Assembly: GCA_051208045.1 (NCBI GenBank)
Contig: JBPJFY010000002.1
Location: 434,001 to 498,000 of the forward strand
DNA from: LZORAL124-50-18 sp051208045
Lineage (GTDB): Bacteria > Pseudomonadota > Gammaproteobacteria > Pseudomonadales > Oleiphilaceae
DNA length: 64,000 nt
Reading direction: 5' to 3'
Under the pieces are notes generated by a model, which saw nothing but the letters and a program-made list of their open reading frames with translations, was not told the DNA's origin and did not search any database. The translations under genes and the position numbers were made by a program. Shown one piece after another: positions 17,835 to 26,672 of this stretch (the stretch's first letter is position 1; every line of letters starts with the position of its first letter).

Positions 17835-19055
17835 ATGCAAGCCACGCCTTTTGTGATTGATTTAGACGTGTTTGCCGAAGACATCGGCGCACTGCGCAAG
17901 CGCTTGAAAGCCTCAGTCGGGCCAGACGATCTTCAGCATTTTCAACGAATTGAACTGTTTACCCGGGCGATGTTCTACGTAGGATTAGCCACCTGTTGGA
18001 TGACGCCCAACCTGTTGTCCATCATGGCGCTGGCAATCGCCAGTTTTGCGCGCTGGACGATCCTGTCTCATCACATTTCCCACAAGGGGTACGATCAGGT
18101 GCCCGCTGCGCCCGAGCGGTATAAAAGCATCGTGTACGCCAAAGGTTGGCGCCGATACATCGACTGGTTTGACTGGATGCTGCCCGAAGCCTGGCATTAC
18201 GAACACAACATTCTGCATCACTTCAATCTGGGGGAAGTGGCCGATCCTGATGTGCCTCAGCACAACAGTTATTGGATTCGAGACATGCGCGTGCCTGTCT
18301 TTTTCAAGAAACTCTACATCCTACTGGGCACAATGGTCTGGAAAGCAACCTATTACGGGCCGAACACCTTAAACTGCTTGATCAACAAAGCCTGCAAAGC
18401 CAAAGGGGAGCCGCAGCCGGGTTTTTGGTCGGTTGCACTCTGGTCTCCCCTGAACAAACGCTTCTGGTTGGTCGTGCGGCACAGTTGGCTGCCCTATGCC
18501 GCGTTCCGGTTTGGTGTGTTACCCGCGATCTTTCTCCCTTTGGGTGTGGATGCCTGGGAGAACGCGCTCATCACACTGGTCATTGCAGAGGTGATTTCCA
18601 ATGTCTGGTCATTCTGGGTCATTGTGCCCAATCATGCCGGTAGCGATGTGTATCATTTTGATGAGCCAGCGAAGAATCGCGCCGAGTTTTACTTGCATCA
18701 GGTCGCGGGCTCGGTCAACTTCACCACGGGAGGCAACGTGAATGACTTCCTCCACGGCTGGTTGAACTATCAAATCGAACATCACCTGTTTCCGGATTTG
18801 ACCTGTCGGCAGTATCAACTGGCGCAACCGGAAGTGAAAGCGATCTGCGAGAAGCATGGCGTTCCCTATGTGCAAGAGTCGATATTCAAGCGCATGAACC
18901 GCTGTCTCAACATTCTGGCAGGTACCGAAACCCAAACGAGCTGGCCCGGGATCGTTCATCCCAATAACTCCGCCGGGCAAAAGGCCAGCGTTCGCCGGGT
19001 GGGTCAGGCTGAAGAACGCGACCTGGTCGTGGGTGAGCCGGCGTTACAGAGTTAG
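17835..19055 (+). CDS. Membrane fatty acid desaturase
   Basis: 406-residue integral-membrane di-iron desaturase that would introduce a double bond into acyl chains at the inner membrane. All histidine clusters are visible: HHISH (79-83), HYEHNILHH (121-129) and QIEHHLFPD in the C-terminal third. Two or three hydrophobic regions lie between them (near 48-76 and 210-250). The final 40 residues are polar and not conserved-looking. No cytochrome b5 or ferredoxin domain is fused, so the electron donor is encoded elsewhere. Divergent from the peptide importer and convergent with the alcohol dehydrogenase gene (19-nt gap). Regiospecificity cannot be read from sequence. Confidence 0.9.
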   Translation: MQATPFVIDLDVFAEDIGALRKRLKASVGPDDLQHFQRIELFTRAMFYVGLATCWMTPNLLSIMALAIASFARWTILSHHISHKGYDQVPAAPERYKSIVYAKGWRRYIDWFDWMLPEAWHYEHNILHHFNLGEVADPDVPQHNSYWIRDMRVPVFFKKLYILLGTMVWKATYYGPNTLNCLINKACKAKGEPQPGFWSVALWSPLNKRFWLVVRHSWLPYAAFRFGVLPAIFLPLGVDAWENALITLVIAEVISNVWSFWVIVPNHAGSDVYHFDEPAKNRAEFYLHQVAGSVNFTTGGNVNDFLHGWLNYQIEHHLFPDLTCRQYQLAQPEVKAICEKHGVPYVQESIFKRMNRCLNILAGTETQTSWPGIVHPNNSAGQKASVRRVGQAEERDLVVGEPALQS

Positions 19056-19074
19056 TGGTTAGTGGGTTGGCGCC

Positions 19075-20082
19075 TTACCGCGGATTTGCCAATACCACGC
19101 GATATCGCGCCTCGCCCGCACGTAAGTGATCCAGTGCCGCATTCACATCCGCCATGGCGAATTCCTCGACTTGCGGGGTGATTTTATGGCGCAGGGCGAA
19201 TTCCAGCATGCGTGCAATGGTGGCCGGGCTGCCCACGGTGGAGCTGGAGATGCTGCGCTGGGCGGCCATCAGAGTGAACACATTGACGCCCAATGGCTCG
19301 GTGGTTGCGCCAACGAAATGCAGTTTGCCACGGGGCTTCAATGTGTTGAGGTATTGATTCCAGTCGAGAGACACTGCAACTGTGGAAAGCACGAGATCGA
19401 ATCGGCCGGTGGCCGAGCGAATGGCCATCTCATCACGGGAGTCGAGCGTGTGATGTGCGCCCATTTCCATCGCTTCCAGTTTTTTTGCTTCACTGGACGT
19501 AAACGCCGTCACCTCGCATCCCCAGGCACGCAGGAATTTCAAGGCCAGGTGACCCAGGCCGCCAATCCCAATGACCGCCACCTGATCTGTCGGTTTGATG
19601 TTTAGCTCCAGAATGGGATTGAACACGGTGACCCCGCCACAAAAAAGCGGCCCTGCAGAAGCCAGATCCATGCCCGTCGGGATAACCACGACCGAATTCG
19701 CTTTCGCACGCACCTTGTCAGCGAATCCGCCGTGGTGGCGAACGATGGTGGGTTGTGCTGCACGACACAGGTTGTGATCGCCTGACCCGCAGGACACACA
19801 GCGGTTGCAATAGCCCGAATGCCAGCCAAGACCTGCGATCTGCCCGGCCTGAAGTGTGGCGACCTGATCCCCCACCGCAACGATTTCACCGACCACTTCG
19901 TGGCCCGGTACAACCGGAAACTTACTGATGCCCCATTCATTATCAATGATGCTCAGGTCACTGTGGCAAACGCCGCAATATTTCACGGCCAGCTCAACCT
20001 CATCGGGCTTGAGCGGACCGGGATCATAGGAATAGGGGGTGAGTGGCGCGCCCGCTTCAAGGGCGGCATAGGCATTGATCAT
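19075..20082 (-). CDS. Zinc-dependent alcohol/aldehyde dehydrogenase (MDR family)
   Basis: 335-residue medium-chain dehydrogenase/reductase that interconverts alcohols and aldehydes with NAD(P). Catalytic-zinc ligands are in CGVCHSD and the GHEVVGEIVAVG block. The structural-zinc cysteines are CNRCVSCGSGDHNLC. The Rossmann GIGGLGHLALKFL motif and a SSEAKK-type cofactor loop follow. It resembles the YahK/Ahr broad-specificity aldehyde reductases, usually NADPH-linked, but I would not fix the cofactor. The ATG at 20082 is preceded by AGGAAACCACC, a good ribosome-binding site. It faces the desaturase, so a role in fatty-aldehyde metabolism is possible but only inferred. Confidence 0.9.
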   Translation of the reverse strand: MINAYAALEAGAPLTPYSYDPGPLKPDEVELAVKYCGVCHSDLSIIDNEWGISKFPVVPGHEVVGEIVAVGDQVATLQAGQIAGLGWHSGYCNRCVSCGSGDHNLCRAAQPTIVRHHGGFADKVRAKANSVVVIPTGMDLASAGPLFCGGVTVFNPILELNIKPTDQVAVIGIGGLGHLALKFLRAWGCEVTAFTSSEAKKLEAMEMGAHHTLDSRDEMAIRSATGRFDLVLSTVAVSLDWNQYLNTLKPRGKLHFVGATTEPLGVNVFTLMAAQRSISSSTVGSPATIARMLEFALRHKITPQVEEFAMADVNAALDHLRAGEARYRVVLANPR

Positions 20083-20300
20083 GGTGGTTTCCTGTGCGAG
20101 TTCAGTAACTATAGTCTAAATTACCCCAATAAAAGTGCGTAGTGGTACCTCTTTGGGAATTAATTGAGGGTTGATGTGTCGGAAAACGCTATGACAAATA
20201 TCTATCACCTGCTCTAAACCGGTGGAAATCTACAATTTCCAGGGAATTCGTTTGAACAGTACCCATTTCCCGCCTGCTTGATGGGCGTCCTCCGGGGAAA

Positions 20301-21053
20301 TCACCAAGGAATGGCTTCCCCCTGCCAATCCAGGTACTGCAACTCTGAGCGGCCATTGGATTGGAGCACCTTGTCGAGTCGCTCCGCTGCATAGTTCGGC
20401 GTGAAGAGTTTGTGAGCGGGGACATTTCTCTGAAATGGGCGTGAAAGCGGACTGTTTACCGTGCCCGGGTGATACGCAATGAGGCGACACCCCTTCGCTT
20501 CCCGTCGCAATTCGATACTGGCTGTTTTGAGCAGCATATTCAGTGCGGCCTTACTGGCCCGATAGCTGTACCAACCGCCGAGCCGGTTGTCCTCAATACT
20601 GCCCACCCGCGCAGAGAAAACCACCACCGTGCACTGTCGGCTTTTCTTCAGGAGCGGTCGCAGGGCCTGAATCCACAGCAGTGGCGTTATGGTGCAGGCG
20701 GTGAGTATGCTCTGGAATGCCGCCGTGTCGAAATCCGCCAAACGCTTTTCTGGTTGACGTGGCCCTTCGTGCAACAGGCCGTTGCAGATCAAAACTTCGC
20801 TGAGTTGATAGTCGGGATTCCTCGACAACAGGGTGCTCAGGTGCGTACTTACCCGTTGAATACTCTCCGCAGAGTAGTCACTCTGCAAACAGGTCACGTG
20901 ATGGTTGGTCTCCTGCGTGAGCGCTCCCCGGGAAATCAAAACCACCCGCCAGTCTGGATGCTCCTGCGTTTTGCGGATCCAGTACGCGTTCCCAATGGCA
21001 CTGCTCGCTCCAATGACCAGCAAAACAGGGGTGGGAAATGGGTGCGTCGCCAT
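20301..21053 (-). CDS. Short-chain dehydrogenase/reductase (SDR)
   Basis: 250-residue classical-type SDR. The nucleotide-binding motif is GASSAIGNAYWIRK near residue 15 (variant of TGxxxGxG). The NNAG-equivalent region is altered to ICNGLLHEG. VVVFSARVGSIEDN supplies the catalytic Ser region, and YSYRASKAAL gives the YxxxK pair. After it, HPGTVNSPLSRPF matches the PG motif. It resembles the C-factor/CsgA-like SDRs common in marine gammaproteobacteria; the substrate is unknown. The flanking gaps (218 bp before 20301, 181 bp after 21053) suggest its own transcript. Confidence 0.87.
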   Translation of the reverse strand: MATHPFPTPVLLVIGASSAIGNAYWIRKTQEHPDWRVVLISRGALTQETNHHVTCLQSDYSAESIQRVSTHLSTLLSRNPDYQLSEVLICNGLLHEGPRQPEKRLADFDTAAFQSILTACTITPLLWIQALRPLLKKSRQCTVVVFSARVGSIEDNRLGGWYSYRASKAALNMLLKTASIELRREAKGCRLIAYHPGTVNSPLSRPFQRNVPAHKLFTPNYAAERLDKVLQSNGRSELQYLDWQGEAIPW

Positions 21054-21234
21054 GGCAGACTCCTCGGGTACCTTTCAAGAGAGTACGTCTGCCGAAGCGG
21101 ATTGGATGATTTCGCGATAAGGGAAGCTGTAGAGGATTTTCTAAAGCTACCTGGTAAGGTTTTTTATTGCCGGATTTTTTTCAAGAACGTCAACACTCGA
21201 TGATTAAAGCTCCATCCCATTGCTTACCATTCAA

Positions 21235-23055
21235 TCAAAACGGAAAGAAATAAGGCGTCAACCAGAGAATTAACACCATCGTCAGGAGTTGCAGTGGTAC
21301 GCCGACTTTGACGAAATCAATGAACCGATAGTTCCCGGGAGCGATAACCAGCGTATTCACAGGGGATGCAATGGGCGTGGAAAAAGCGGTAGATGCCGCC
21401 AGGGCCACGGTCATCAAAATAGGCGCTGGCGCGATACCGAGCGCTTGCGCAGAGGCAATGGCTACCGGGGAAAGTAAAACCGTCGTGGCCGTGTTTGAGA
21501 TAAACTGGCTGAGCAGGGACGTGAGGATAAAAAAGCCACCCAAAACGACGCGGGGACTTTCGCCTGCGGCCAGTGTAGACAGCCCATCGACAAAAAGTTC
21601 CAGCGCGCCACTTTTTTCCATGGCTTTCGCCAGAGGCAGCATGCCGGCGATCAGCATCAAGCTGGCGACGTTGATGGAGCGGTAGGCTTCCTGAAGCTTC
21701 ACGCAGCCGGTGAGTATCATGGCCATGGCAGCGATTAAACAGGCCGCCAGAGTGGACGTTATGCCCGATACCATCAGAACGAGCATACTGAGCACAATGG
21801 CCAGAGCCCAGGGGGCTTTTTGACCGTGGCTGGGCGCATCCTGCATTTCCAGCGGGGTTTCCAAAACCACAAACTCCGGGTTTTGATTCAGTTCTTCAAT
21901 GCTCTGCCAACCTCCGACCACCAGGAGGCTGTCACCGTACTCCAAGCGCGTGTTCTGGAAGTCCGCCGCCATAGGGGCATTGTTACGCCGTATGCCGATG
22001 ACGCTCAGCCCGATACGGTCGCGAAACCGGGCTTCCTTGAGTGTTTTGCCGATCATGGGTGAACTTCGGCGCATGAGTATCTCGGCGGCGCCAAACTCCT
22101 GCTGTACCCGGTTTAGCTCACCGTGCGGGAAGCCTTCGCGAATCAACCCGGCAGCACTGCACAGTCGATCAATGGCAGACGGAGCGCCGTACACCAATAA
22201 GTGATCGCGGTGGTATATGCGGGTTTCTGATAACACGGGCATGAGTGTCGAAACAAAGCGACCATGGCGTTTAATGCCGAAAACGGTGACTTCAAATTCG
22301 GTGCGAAGGGCCGCTTCCGATACAGTTTTGCCCAGCAACGAACTGTTGGGCAGGGTGACCAAACGATGGAGCTGGTCATGAACCTGGTAGCGCTGGGCCA
22401 TGTCGGAGAGGTGGATCAGTTTGTTGGTCTGTGACTGCGCTTCCTGTTTTGGCAGGAAGTAACGCGCCACAAATACGAGATAGAGGCTGCCGACAGCAAA
22501 AATGGAAAGACCGATGGGGGTGAAATCAAAAAACTGAAACGGTGGCAAACCAGCCTGTTTCATCAAGTTGGCGACCACCATATTGGGCGGCGTACCGATC
22601 AGGGTCAACATGCCCCCCATCAGCGAACCAAACGCCAGTGGCATCATGAGTCGAGAGGGGCTCAAATTGGCTTTGCGCGCCAGTGTGAGGACGATGGGAA
22701 TAAACAATGCCACCGCGCCGGTCGAACTCATAAACGCGGACATGCCTGCGACCATGGCAAGCATGAGAAACAGTAGGCGGGTTTCATTAGCACCGCCCAC
22801 CTTTAACAGAAAGTTGCCCGCCTGTGCCGCTACGCCGGTGCGAAAAAGTCCTTCGCCTACCACAAACAGCGCGGCAATCATCACTACCAGGGTGTTCCCG
22901 AATCCCGACACTGCCTCGGCCGGGGTGACCAGACCGGACACGGCCAATACGGTGATCACCATGAAGGCCACCAGATCCATCCGAATCTTGTCCCAGATGA
23001 AAAGACCAATAGTGGTGATGAGTATGGCGAGTACCGCCAGAATCTCGGTCGTCAT
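21235..23055 (-). CDS. SLC13-family permease with RCK_C (TrkA-C) domains
   Basis: 606-residue inner-membrane transporter of the DASS/CitMHS (SLC13) type, probably Na+-coupled. The N-terminal membrane half (about 1-180) has helices and a GLVTPAEAVSGFGNTLVVMIAAL block. Two soluble RCK_C/TrkA-C-like domains are inserted at about 185-360 (EFEVTVFGIKRHGRFVS, then IGLSVIGIRRNNAPM). The second membrane half includes FISNTATTVLLSPVA and SPVNTLVIAPG. The substrate may be sulfate or a dicarboxylate and is not determined. I chose the ATG at 23055 over an upstream one at 23127 because GGGAGGAAAC lies directly before it. Confidence 0.9.
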   Translation of the reverse strand: MTTEILAVLAILITTIGLFIWDKIRMDLVAFMVITVLAVSGLVTPAEAVSGFGNTLVVMIAALFVVGEGLFRTGVAAQAGNFLLKVGGANETRLLFLMLAMVAGMSAFMSSTGAVALFIPIVLTLARKANLSPSRLMMPLAFGSLMGGMLTLIGTPPNMVVANLMKQAGLPPFQFFDFTPIGLSIFAVGSLYLVFVARYFLPKQEAQSQTNKLIHLSDMAQRYQVHDQLHRLVTLPNSSLLGKTVSEAALRTEFEVTVFGIKRHGRFVSTLMPVLSETRIYHRDHLLVYGAPSAIDRLCSAAGLIREGFPHGELNRVQQEFGAAEILMRRSSPMIGKTLKEARFRDRIGLSVIGIRRNNAPMAADFQNTRLEYGDSLLVVGGWQSIEELNQNPEFVVLETPLEMQDAPSHGQKAPWALAIVLSMLVLMVSGITSTLAACLIAAMAMILTGCVKLQEAYRSINVASLMLIAGMLPLAKAMEKSGALELFVDGLSTLAAGESPRVVLGGFFILTSLLSQFISNTATTVLLSPVAIASAQALGIAPAPILMTVALAASTAFSTPIASPVNTLVIAPGNYRFIDFVKVGVPLQLLTMVLILWLTPYFFPF

Positions 23056-23175
23056 GTTTCCTCCCGGAGTTGAGTCAGAAACTGTAGTTGATAAACCGAG
23101 TGCTGTGAAGATGAAGGTGCCGGCCATCGCGTGTTGAGATGACCGGCGTCAAATTTACCGCTGGCGACGTCTAAT

Positions 23176-26100
23176 TCATTGCCATTGGCCGGAAATGGTA
23201 AGCGGTTGCATCACCCGTGGCGCTAGATTGTTCTCCTGCGCGGGAACCAGTTTGAGACTGTGGATTTCTCCTCCTCGCGCATCCTTGTGACCTGACGTGT
23301 CTTCAAACACAATGGCCAGTTGGTTGGCTTGGCCCGTGGGTCTCAGCATCTCGCGAGCAATCGGGAAGTGATCCGGGTTGGTGTTCATCCACATGTCGCG
23401 TTTTGCGCGCCCCCAGAATCCGCGGGAGAGCCAGGTGTCATCGCTCAGCCACCGGCCAATCAAGCGCCCATTCAGATAAATGGTGGCTTTGGCATTTTTG
23501 CCCGTCAATTCCAACGCGATGGGCGCGAGTACGTCAGCCGGGTTGGGCAGGTCAGCCGCATCGAAATTGGTGCGATACCAGAGCACATCGCCTTTTCCGA
23601 GCTGGGAAGGGGCTTGAGCGCTCTGCCACTCTGTCAGATTTTCGGTCGTCGCATAGTCGAAGCGCTCACCCGTTAATCCGGGCACAACGGACCAGTTTTT
23701 GAGCTCTCGCCAGCCCACTTTTGCCTGGCCGAACAGGCCTTTTTCTGAGTCGAAGCCCACCGCAGGCATGCGTGCCTGGGTGCCCATCAACGTACCTCGG
23801 GGGAACATAAAGCTGCCGTGACCCCAGATTTCCGTGCGGAAGGCAATCACGTTCTTGCCTTTCTTCAGGTAGGGGCGCAAGTCCGGGAATTGGTACGTGG
23901 CATTTGCCAGGTTTCCGTCGATTTCCGTACCCATCGGGGCGAGGGTGGTCAGGTACGTTCCGTTCACATAAATTCCGACGATGTCGCTTGCGTGCTCCAC
24001 CCACAGGTCAGTGGGCTCCCAGAGCGGCAGCCAGTTCCACCCGGTCAATTCCAGTTCCGCGCGGTACCAGGCATGACCCCGGAGAATGTCGTTGGATTCG
24101 AGTGATTGGGGCTGACCCTGCCAGTGCTGCCATGTGCTGGTGTCTGCATGGGGCAGGGCGTCTGTTACGTCACTGCGCACGTAGCCTTCGGAGAGCAGTT
24201 CCGGTGCAAGCGCCGGCAGTGCTATCGGTGTTGATTGATGATACGCCGTCCAGTGTGGCGCTCCCGCTCCCGCTCCCGTTTGCGTTGATTGACGTGACAC
24301 CTGCCATTCGGATGAAAGCGATACTGGCTCACTACTGAGCAGCCAGAGGCGGGTGGTGGACTGTTCCGTCGCCGCGTCGACGTGCAGCGATTGTCCGCTC
24401 AGCTGCCAGCTGCTTTCATCGACGTAGTCTGCACCCACCAGAACCACATCCACGCCGTTGCTGGAGTGAAACCAGGAGCGTGCGGCCAGCGCACTGTCCA
24501 CGGTCACAACCCGCAGGATCTCGCCGTTGGCGTGTTGAATACGCAGCTCTTCCGGAGCGCCATAACGATAGGTGAGGGTGAGCCGGTCCGCGGCGTCCGG
24601 GTAAATCTGGAAGTGGCTACCCTGAGATAAAACGTCGTAGCCTCGTCCATTCAGGTCCAGCTGTAGCTCCCCTTCAGCCCCCTCGGGCCCTTGGACCATC
24701 AGCAGGGTTTCGCCATTGAATTGTCGAAGAGCGACGAGTTCGCTCGTGGTGTAGACCAACTGCCCGATGGCGTCTAAAGGCAATCCGGTGGTCAAAATGG
24801 TGGCACTGGTGGTGTCGGTGTCACCAAACTGGCCTGGGCCTTGGTCGCCCAGCACCGGGACGGTCAGTGAGGTGTAACGCGGAAATGACAGGTCTTCCAG
24901 GCGAATGCCCTGTACTTCAATGGATTGCGTTTCCCCAGAGCCATTAACGAGACTGATAAAGCGCGTGCCATTACCGGCGTCTTGCCAATAGTGCACTCGA
25001 TCTTTGCCTTCCTGCGCACCAAGGTTCGGGTTCTCGATCGTGAGCCTGTTGTCGGCATTCGCCACCTTGCCAGAACGTATGGCTTTTCCTGCCGGGGCAA
25101 ACCAGGGCTCTACGGCATCAAAGAAGAGATTGTCCCGACGAAAATCGTAAAATTTATCCCGCAGTAAGCCTGACGGGCTGATCGCGCCATTGTAATCGAT
25201 GACGTTGTGGAAGTAGCCCACCGTGGGTGACAGGTAACCGGTAAGAATATTTTCCAGTTTGGAAAAGTCGAACACTTTGTTAAAGGTGTCGCCGTTGACG
25301 TCCAACACCACGGAGTTCAAATAGCCTTCTTGATGCATACCAACGACGTTGAAGGCAAAGGTGCCATCCATGCCACCCATCATCATCCGCTTGATGCGTG
25401 CGGGGTCCCGGTCCGTTTCGGTGGTGCCGGTCGGAAAGTTAACGTAGTTCCCCTCATGGCGGTGGGGGTTGTGCATGTCAGACAACAAGTCCCAGACCAC
25501 TTTTTCCGGATGCTCACCGCCCAGGCCGTTGTACACATTCGGCATGGGAATAATGCCTGCCACATCGCCTGTGGCGGAAGCTTTGCCGTCACCCGGGCAG
25601 GTTGTTAACGGCACATCAATGCCATCTGCCCAGAGCTGGTCTCGCAGTGCGGTAAAATAACTGGCAGTCGGGAATTTGGCGAGCGGGTTTCGCTCCGGGC
25701 CACCCTCGAACCAGAATAGTTTGTCTACTTCATGAAACGTCTCGAACCAGTTGTACTCATTTTCAAGGGAGTACAACACAATCGGGCCTCCCTGGCTGGC
25801 CAGGAACGGTTTGATGTGTGTGTTGAGCTTGCTCAGGAAGCGCTTGACGTAAAAAAGGTAATCCGGATCGTCTGTTCGAAGATTCACCTTGCCATCCGCC
25901 TGCGTGGATTTTTTGGTGGTTTTCGTCATCAACCAACCGGGGACACCGCCGCCGTCCATTTCGTTCGTGATGTAAGGGCCAGGGCGGAAGTACACATACA
26001 AACCGTAGTCCTGTGCCAGTGCCAAAAACTCCCCGAGATTCGGCTGAGTGAAATTGAACTGCCCCTCCTCAGGCTCAATGACATTCCAGGGCACGTAGAG

Positions 26101-26379
26101 ATCAATCGTGTTGAATCCGGCGGCCTTGAACTTGGCCAGCCGGTCGCGCCAGGCCTCCGGGGGGAGTCGAAACCATTGCAGTGATCCGCCGCGCAGCAGT
26201 TTGTACTCACCATCAACAATAAAACCGTTGGCATTGGCTTCCACGGTATAGGGTTGCTGATCATGGAGTGCAGCGTTACCTGCGAGGCTCACTGAGGCGG
26301 CCAGCAGGCCCAAAGTAAGTGCACGCAGGGTGTGGTGAAATGGTCGGGATGCATGAGTCTGACGAGATGGGTACTGCAT
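23176..26379 (-). CDS. Exported GH35 beta-galactosidase
   Basis: 1067-residue glycoside hydrolase predicted to remove terminal beta-galactose from plant, algal or host glycans outside the cytoplasm. A signal peptide (about 1-36, core LRALTLGLLAASVSLAGNA) is present. The GH35 TIM barrel spans about 45-420, with RGGSLQWFRLPPEAW, GPYITNEMDGGGVPGWLM and the acid/base motif GGPIVLYSLENEY (Glu208). The nucleophile lies further on and I did not pinpoint it. The C-terminal third holds galactose-binding-like jelly-roll segments (IVGIYVNGTYL, ATIYLNGRLIGRWL). No TonB receptor, sugar transporter or LacI regulator is adjacent; the SLC13 permease downstream (120-bp gap) is the only transporter nearby. Confidence 0.9.
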   Translation of the reverse strand: MQYPSRQTHASRPFHHTLRALTLGLLAASVSLAGNAALHDQQPYTVEANANGFIVDGEYKLLRGGSLQWFRLPPEAWRDRLAKFKAAGFNTIDLYVPWNVIEPEEGQFNFTQPNLGEFLALAQDYGLYVYFRPGPYITNEMDGGGVPGWLMTKTTKKSTQADGKVNLRTDDPDYLFYVKRFLSKLNTHIKPFLASQGGPIVLYSLENEYNWFETFHEVDKLFWFEGGPERNPLAKFPTASYFTALRDQLWADGIDVPLTTCPGDGKASATGDVAGIIPMPNVYNGLGGEHPEKVVWDLLSDMHNPHRHEGNYVNFPTGTTETDRDPARIKRMMMGGMDGTFAFNVVGMHQEGYLNSVVLDVNGDTFNKVFDFSKLENILTGYLSPTVGYFHNVIDYNGAISPSGLLRDKFYDFRRDNLFFDAVEPWFAPAGKAIRSGKVANADNRLTIENPNLGAQEGKDRVHYWQDAGNGTRFISLVNGSGETQSIEVQGIRLEDLSFPRYTSLTVPVLGDQGPGQFGDTDTTSATILTTGLPLDAIGQLVYTTSELVALRQFNGETLLMVQGPEGAEGELQLDLNGRGYDVLSQGSHFQIYPDAADRLTLTYRYGAPEELRIQHANGEILRVVTVDSALAARSWFHSSNGVDVVLVGADYVDESSWQLSGQSLHVDAATEQSTTRLWLLSSEPVSLSSEWQVSRQSTQTGAGAGAPHWTAYHQSTPIALPALAPELLSEGYVRSDVTDALPHADTSTWQHWQGQPQSLESNDILRGHAWYRAELELTGWNWLPLWEPTDLWVEHASDIVGIYVNGTYLTTLAPMGTEIDGNLANATYQFPDLRPYLKKGKNVIAFRTEIWGHGSFMFPRGTLMGTQARMPAVGFDSEKGLFGQAKVGWRELKNWSVVPGLTGERFDYATTENLTEWQSAQAPSQLGKGDVLWYRTNFDAADLPNPADVLAPIALELTGKNAKATIYLNGRLIGRWLSDDTWLSRGFWGRAKRDMWMNTNPDHFPIAREMLRPTGQANQLAIVFEDTSGHKDARGGEIHSLKLVPAQENNLAPRVMQPLTISGQWQ

Positions 26380-26412
26380 AAGCCTGTCCTTTGCTTTGTT
26401 GTCTTTGTTTTA

Positions 26413-26436
26413 AAGACGTCTGAATGGTGACGTCTT
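26413..26436. promoter_or_regulatory. Inverted repeat upstream of beta-galactosidase gene (candidate operator)
   Basis: AAGACGTC at 26413-26420 and GACGTCTT at 26429-26436 form a perfect 8-bp inverted repeat with an 8-bp spacer. It is centred about 45 bp upstream of the GH35 start codon. The size and position suit a dimeric repressor binding near the promoter or leader. The regulator is unknown and no candidate gene lies next to it. Confidence 0.5.
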
Positions 26437-26672
26437 GGTCACGCATATAAAGTGATACAAATGTACTAAAAAAGACAGACTAAAAGGGGTAAAAACGAGT
26501 TAAAATATAGGTTATGTGGCTGTAATAAAAGAAAAAATCCGTATTTTTGCGAGATTGAATAAATGTTACCCGTGCCACATATTTTGTACATGCACAATTT
26601 ATTTGAGGGTTTTTTCGGGCTTTTGGCGCAGAATACGTTGGTGTCAATATATACGGATATTGCGAGCGCTTT
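26437..26672. other. AT-rich intergenic region between beta-galactosidase and lipase genes
   Basis: About 235 bp, clearly richer in A/T than the rest of the window, with long A and T runs. It should contain the promoter of the rightward lipase/immunity genes (AT-rich stretch near 26645-26660, ATATATA-like) and the distal promoter of the leftward GH35 gene. There is no convincing -35/-10 pair or strong ribosome-binding site; the lipase ATG is preceded only by a weak TGCGAG. The drop in GC continues into the genes to the right and suggests acquired DNA. Confidence 0.55.
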
